A DNA stretch of 64,000 nt from Peptoniphilaceae bacterium. GTDB taxonomy: Bacteria; Bacillota; Clostridia; Tissierellales; Peptoniphilaceae. Both the position numbers and the translations under genes were made by a program. The notes under the pieces are model-generated. The model was not told where the DNA came from. It did no database searches and saw only the letters and a list, made by a program, of their open reading frames with translations. The stretch lies in assembly GCA_030152565.1 (NCBI GenBank), contig JASLJE010000002.1, positions 1 through 64,000 of the forward strand, in the 5' to 3' direction. Shown here piece after piece: positions 60,637-64,000 of this stretch. The stretch's first letter is position 1, and the number at the start of each line of letters is the position of its first letter.

Positions 60637-62022
60637 ATGAACATTCCACAGGTGGCTTCTGAGGTTGGACCCAGTAGGGGGAATTTGGGAGCACAGATAG
60701 GGTTAATAGTAATATTAACATTAATAAATGCCTTTTTCTCTGCAGCAGAGATGGCTTTAGTATCTTTAGATAAGAATAAACTAAAGCAGGAAGCAGAAGA
60801 AGGAGACGCTAAGGCAAATAAAATACTAAACGTACTAAAGGATCAATCGAAGTTTTTATCAACTATCCAGGTAGCTATAACTCTGGCAGGATTTTTTAAC
60901 TCTGCAGCGGCAGCAACTGGTATAGCAGCTAAGTTGGGAGCGGTTATGGAAGTACAAAACATACCTTACCCATACACATTGGCAACCATTATAATCACCT
61001 TGATTTTATCCTACATAACTATAGTTTTAGGTGAATTAGTACCCAAGAGGGTGGCCTTAGTTAGAAGTGAAAAATTTGCTAGAAATGCCATAGGGGTTAT
61101 AAACTTTACTTCAAAGTTATTTGGACCCTTTGTAAAGCTACTTTCCTTGTCTACCAATGTGATCTTGAAGATTTTTGGTATTAGCTCGGAAGATGTAGAA
61201 GAGAGAATAACTATAAATGATATTAAATCCATGCTACAAATAGGACAAGATCAAGGGATTATAGACCCTATAGAAAGTGACATGATAAATTCAGTTATAG
61301 GCCTAGATGAAACCAGTGCTGAAGAAATAATGACGGCTAGGCCAGAAGTGTTTACCATAGATGTCAATGATTCTTTTGACAAGTACCTGGATGAAATGTT
61401 AAATCTAAAGTATTCAAGGATTCCTGTTTATGAGGATGACGTTGATAATATTATAGGTATTCTTTACCTAAAGGACTATTTACTAGCAAGTTATCAAAAG
61501 GGATTTGAAAATGTGGACATTAGGTCTATTTTAAAACCGGCCTACTTTGTGCCGGAAAGAAAGAATATAAATGAACTCTTTAATGACCTGCAAAGCACTA
61601 ATAGGTACATGGCCTTACTTATAGATGAGTATGGCGGTTTTTCTGGTATTGTTACCATGGAAGACTTGATAGAAGAGATAGTCGGGGACATAGATGATGA
61701 ATATGACCACGATGAACCAGAGATAGAAAAGATAAATGACGAGATATTTATAGCTAGAGGATCCTTGTCCATCAAGGAAATGAATACTCAGTTAGGGTCT
61801 GAAGTTGACGAGGACAGTGAAGACTATGATACTCTGGGCGGTTTAGTTATCTATCTTTTAGGCCATATACCAGAAGATGGTGAAACCTATCTTTTCCAAT
61901 ATGAAGGCCTGGAAATATTTGTAATGGACGTTAAGGAAAAAAGAGTACAGGAGGCTAGACTTAAGAGAATCCCTAGGGAGGACCTGGAAGAGCCTATAGA
62001 AGTTACAGAAGATGACCAATAA
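60637..62022 (+). CDS. CNNM/CorC-HlyC family protein (DUF21, CBS pair)
   Basis: A 461-residue membrane protein. DUF21 domain with three or four helices (about 20-190; NAFFSAAEMALVSLDKNKL), a CBS pair (about 215-345; EEIMTARPEVFTID, DEYGGFSGIVTMEDLIEEIVGDI) and a C-terminal CorC_HlyC domain (about 355-445). Members, once called hemolysins, take part in Mg2+/Co2+ efflux or membrane ion balance. The N terminus begins with a 20-residue non-hydrophobic segment. It is a single gene with its own terminator. Confidence 0.93.
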   Translation: MNIPQVASEVGPSRGNLGAQIGLIVILTLINAFFSAAEMALVSLDKNKLKQEAEEGDAKANKILNVLKDQSKFLSTIQVAITLAGFFNSAAAATGIAAKLGAVMEVQNIPYPYTLATIIITLILSYITIVLGELVPKRVALVRSEKFARNAIGVINFTSKLFGPFVKLLSLSTNVILKIFGISSEDVEERITINDIKSMLQIGQDQGIIDPIESDMINSVIGLDETSAEEIMTARPEVFTIDVNDSFDKYLDEMLNLKYSRIPVYEDDVDNIIGILYLKDYLLASYQKGFENVDIRSILKPAYFVPERKNINELFNDLQSTNRYMALLIDEYGGFSGIVTMEDLIEEIVGDIDDEYDHDEPEIEKINDEIFIARGSLSIKEMNTQLGSEVDEDSEDYDTLGGLVIYLLGHIPEDGETYLFQYEGLEIFVMDVKEKRVQEARLKRIPREDLEEPIEVTEDDQ

Positions 62023-62048
62023 GATCTTTCGCAAGAAAGGTCTTTTTT
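62021..62048 (+). terminator. Terminator of the CorC/HlyC gene
   Basis: AAGATCTTTC (62021-62030) pairs with GAAAGGTCTT (62035-62044), one G-T pair, and a T run follows. Confidence 0.88.
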
Positions 62049-62097
62049 TGAATAATAATAATATTTTAGGTATAATTGATGTAGGTAAGGAGTTAAG

Positions 62098-62877
62098 ATG
62101 ATAAAAATAGTTTTTTTTGATATAGATGGTACACTACTACCCTATGGTCACAAGGATTTGTTGGATTCCACCAAGGAGGCTTTGAAAAAGTTAAAGGCCA
62201 GGGGGGTAAAGATAGCCATATCTTCTGGTAGGCAGAAAAACCAAATTCAAGATGAGATAAAAAACCAGGACTTTGATGCCTATGTATCAATAAATGGCAT
62301 GTTGTGTTCTGTAGGAGACCAGGTAATACATAGAAGGCCCTTGGAGGAAGAAGATAGGTCCTATATAGTTGATTTGATGAACAAGAAGGATATATCGGCC
62401 TTTATAGTAGAGGAAGATAGGATCTATATGAACTATATGAATGACCAGTTTATAAAAAATATGAAAAGATACAAGCTTCCCCAACCTAGCCTGATAGATC
62501 CTATTGACCTGGATCAGGTGGGAGATATCTACCAGGTGGTGGTTTTTGCAGAAGAGGAAAATAGATACGAAGAAATCACAAGGGCCAGCCAGGCCATGAA
62601 AATAGTAAATAAGATGCCAGACGGGGTTGACATGGCCCATAGGGCCGGTGGCAAGGACGAGGGGATTAAGGCAGTTCTAGACTATTATGGCTATGATGAA
62701 GATCAAGCCTTAGTTATAGGTGACGGCTACAATGATATATCCATGTTGGGAGCTTTTAAAAATAGTATAGCCATGGGAAATGCCTCAGACCAGGTAAAAA
62801 AACATGCATCCTATGTGACTACAAGGGATGTAGACCATGGAATCTACAAGGGATTAGAATACTTTAACTTGATTTAG
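62098..62877 (+). CDS. Cof-type HAD phosphatase
   Basis: A 259-residue HAD hydrolase of the Cof/YkrA group. Motif I is FFDIDGTLLP (Asp nucleophile about 8), motif II Ser in AISSGRQ, motif III Lys in GGKDEGIKAVL and motif IV VIGDGYNDISML. A C2-type cap lies between about 85 and 185. These enzymes dephosphorylate sugar phosphates or flavin/PLP phosphates; substrate not predictable. It lies 8 bases upstream of galU, in the same transcript. Confidence 0.92.
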   Translation: MIKIVFFDIDGTLLPYGHKDLLDSTKEALKKLKARGVKIAISSGRQKNQIQDEIKNQDFDAYVSINGMLCSVGDQVIHRRPLEEEDRSYIVDLMNKKDISAFIVEEDRIYMNYMNDQFIKNMKRYKLPQPSLIDPIDLDQVGDIYQVVVFAEEENRYEEITRASQAMKIVNKMPDGVDMAHRAGGKDEGIKAVLDYYGYDEDQALVIGDGYNDISMLGAFKNSIAMGNASDQVKKHASYVTTRDVDHGIYKGLEYFNLI

Positions 62878-62885
62878 GAGGATAA

Positions 62886-63761
62886 ATGAAGAAGGTAAAA
62901 AAAGCTGTTATACCAGTGGCAGGATTGGGTACTAGATTCTTACCAGCTACTAAGGCTGAACCCAAGGAACTTTTGCCCATAGTTGATAAGCCAGCCCTAC
63001 AATACATAGTAGAAGAGGCTGTTGCAGCAGGAATAGAAGATATAATTTTTATAACCAATAGGGGTAAGACCAGTATAGAAGATCATTTTGACAGGGCTAT
63101 AGAATTAGAATTGGCCCTGGAAAAGTCAGGTAAGACAGAAGAACTAGAGATGGTAAGAGAAATTTCCAACCTGGCCAATATATTTTATGTAAGGCAGAAG
63201 GAAACCAAGGGCCTGGGTCATGCCATTTTAAAGGCTAAGTCCTTTGTGGGAGATGAGCCCTTTGCTATCTTACTAGGAGATGACATGGTCTATAATCCAT
63301 ACCAGCCAGCCATAGGTCAGCTAATAGAAAAGTACAATGAGACAGGCCAATCAATTATTGGCTGCCAAGAGGTTCCCTTGAAGGAAATAGACAAGTATGG
63401 ATCTCTTGAGGGTAAAAAACTTGATTCCAGAACCTATATAGTTAAAAACTCTGTTGAAAAACCTAGGCCAGAAGAGGCCCCATCCAATGTGGCCATCCTG
63501 GGCAGACACGTTTTTAATCCTGAGATTTTTTCCTACCTGGAGGAAACTAAGCCAGGTTATGGTGGAGAAATCCAATTGACAGATGCTATGGATGCACTAG
63601 CTCAAGACAAGGAGCTTTTAGCATATATTTTTGAAGGAAGAAGATATGATATCGGAGATAAGCAGGGCTTTTTAGAAGCCACTGTAGAGTATGCCTTAAG
63701 GGACAATCACTTGAAGGACAAGTTTGGTCTTTACCTAAAGGATATAGTTGAAAAAATTTAG
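62886..63761 (+). CDS. galU: UTP-glucose-1-phosphate uridylyltransferase GalU
   Basis: A 291-residue nucleotidyltransferase. The UTP-binding GLGTRFLPATKAEPKELLP (about 13-31), KGLGHAIL (about 107-114), LLGDDMVYNP and GGEIQLTDAM stretches are all typical. It makes UDP-glucose for glycolipids and surface sugars. Length is standard. It is followed after 9 bases by a DsrE-like gene. Confidence 0.96.
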   Translation: MKKVKKAVIPVAGLGTRFLPATKAEPKELLPIVDKPALQYIVEEAVAAGIEDIIFITNRGKTSIEDHFDRAIELELALEKSGKTEELEMVREISNLANIFYVRQKETKGLGHAILKAKSFVGDEPFAILLGDDMVYNPYQPAIGQLIEKYNETGQSIIGCQEVPLKEIDKYGSLEGKKLDSRTYIVKNSVEKPRPEEAPSNVAILGRHVFNPEIFSYLEETKPGYGGEIQLTDAMDALAQDKELLAYIFEGRRYDIGDKQGFLEATVEYALRDNHLKDKFGLYLKDIVEKI

Positions 63762-63770
63762 GAGGTAAAT

Positions 63771-64000
63771 ATGTCAAAAGTTGCTTTTTTTGCATTTAGA
63801 AATCACAAGATGTGCTTTACGCACTTAATGTTAAATGCACTAGATATTGTTGAAAAAGGTGGACAGGCAAAGATTATTTTTGAAGGAGAAGCTGTTCAAT
63901 TACCACCAGTACTTGAAGGAGAAAATAATGGCCTTTACTTAAAGTGTAAGGAAGAGGGGATTATAGCCGGAGTTTGTGAAGCCTGCTCCAAGATGATGGG
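63771..64000 (+). CDS. DsrE/DsrF-like cytoplasmic protein, N-terminal part (cut by window end)
   Basis: The first 76 codons are visible after a GGAGGT ribosome site. MSKVAFFAFRNHKMCFTHL, the EKGGQAKIIFEGEAV segment and CEACSKMM match the small DsrE-like proteins often annotated only as cytoplasmic protein in Clostridia. The Cys pair CEAC may be part of a sulfur-handling or redox site. Function unknown; gene runs beyond the window. Confidence 0.75.
   Translation, partial: MSKVAFFAFRNHKMCFTHLMLNALDIVEKGGQAKIIFEGEAVQLPPVLEGENNGLYLKCKEEGIIAGVCEACSKMM

Noticed and set aside
1..64000. CRISPR arrays, insertion sequences, prophage, integrative elements, tRNA or rRNA genes
   Set aside because: No regularly spaced repeats, transposase, integrase or phage structural genes, and no tRNA-like cloverleaf were seen in any gap.

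Overview
The window looks like a chromosomal piece of a low-GC, strictly anaerobic Firmicute. Gene content suggests the Tissierellia/Peptoniphilaceae (Peptoniphilus-like), but genus is only a guess: butyrate-type fermentation genes, flavodiiron protein and rubredoxin domains, PerR/peroxiredoxin, feoAB, T-box leaders, consensus TTGACA/TATAAT promoters and strong AGGAGG ribosome sites. There is no rRNA, tRNA, insertion sequence, prophage or CRISPR array that I can see. Most genes use AGG, CTA and GCC codons; a few (butyrate genes, the acyl-CoA dehydrogenase fusion, flavodiiron protein, peroxiredoxin) shift to AGA, TTA and GAA, as expected for high expression.

1-12.2 kb: tail of a COG4120/COG1101 ABC transporter, a lipase-like hydrolase, a MATE pump behind a consensus promoter with a palindromic operator, a YesMN-type two-component system divergent from a secreted FMN/FAD reductase lipoprotein, an ECF sigma/anti-sigma pair, and a feoABC iron(II) uptake operon with two DtxR-type boxes.

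12.2-23.9 kb: a near-complete acetyl-CoA to butyrate pathway: thiolase, SDR 3-oxoacyl reductase, MaoC hydratase, butyryl-CoA dehydrogenase with EtfBA, and a CoA-transferase. The reductase and hydratase are of the (R)-specific (PhaB/PhaJ-like) kind; no (S)-specific Hbd/Crt pair is present. An alpha/beta hydrolase, an unusual FabH-like ketosynthase, a TetR regulator and an aldehyde dehydrogenase lie among them.

23.9-34.5 kb: housekeeping (mgtE, murA, recD2, comF-like, threonine aldolase), YihY, an S9 peptidase and a membrane-anchored beta-lactamase-fold protein that has lost its catalytic residues.

34.5-40.8 kb: a T-box-controlled amino-acid ABC importer, then a minus-strand pair: a triple fusion (acyl-CoA dehydrogenase, EtfA C-terminal domain, rubredoxin) followed by a flavodiiron protein, probably an electron route from acyl-CoA to oxygen.

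40.8-49.8 kb: an Abi/HEPN gene and a tiny membrane protein translationally linked to sbcDC, a FUSC-type membrane protein, a perR-peroxiredoxin operon, a free-standing structured RNA candidate of no family I recognise, and a COG2509 flavoprotein.

49.9-64 kb: metNIQ, a membrane-anchored Mrr-like nuclease, a TetR/MmpL/coiled-coil secreted protein operon with two identical operators, a second T-box importer (lysine specifier, tandem terminators), a CorC/HlyC protein, a HAD phosphatase, galU and the start of a DsrE-like gene.
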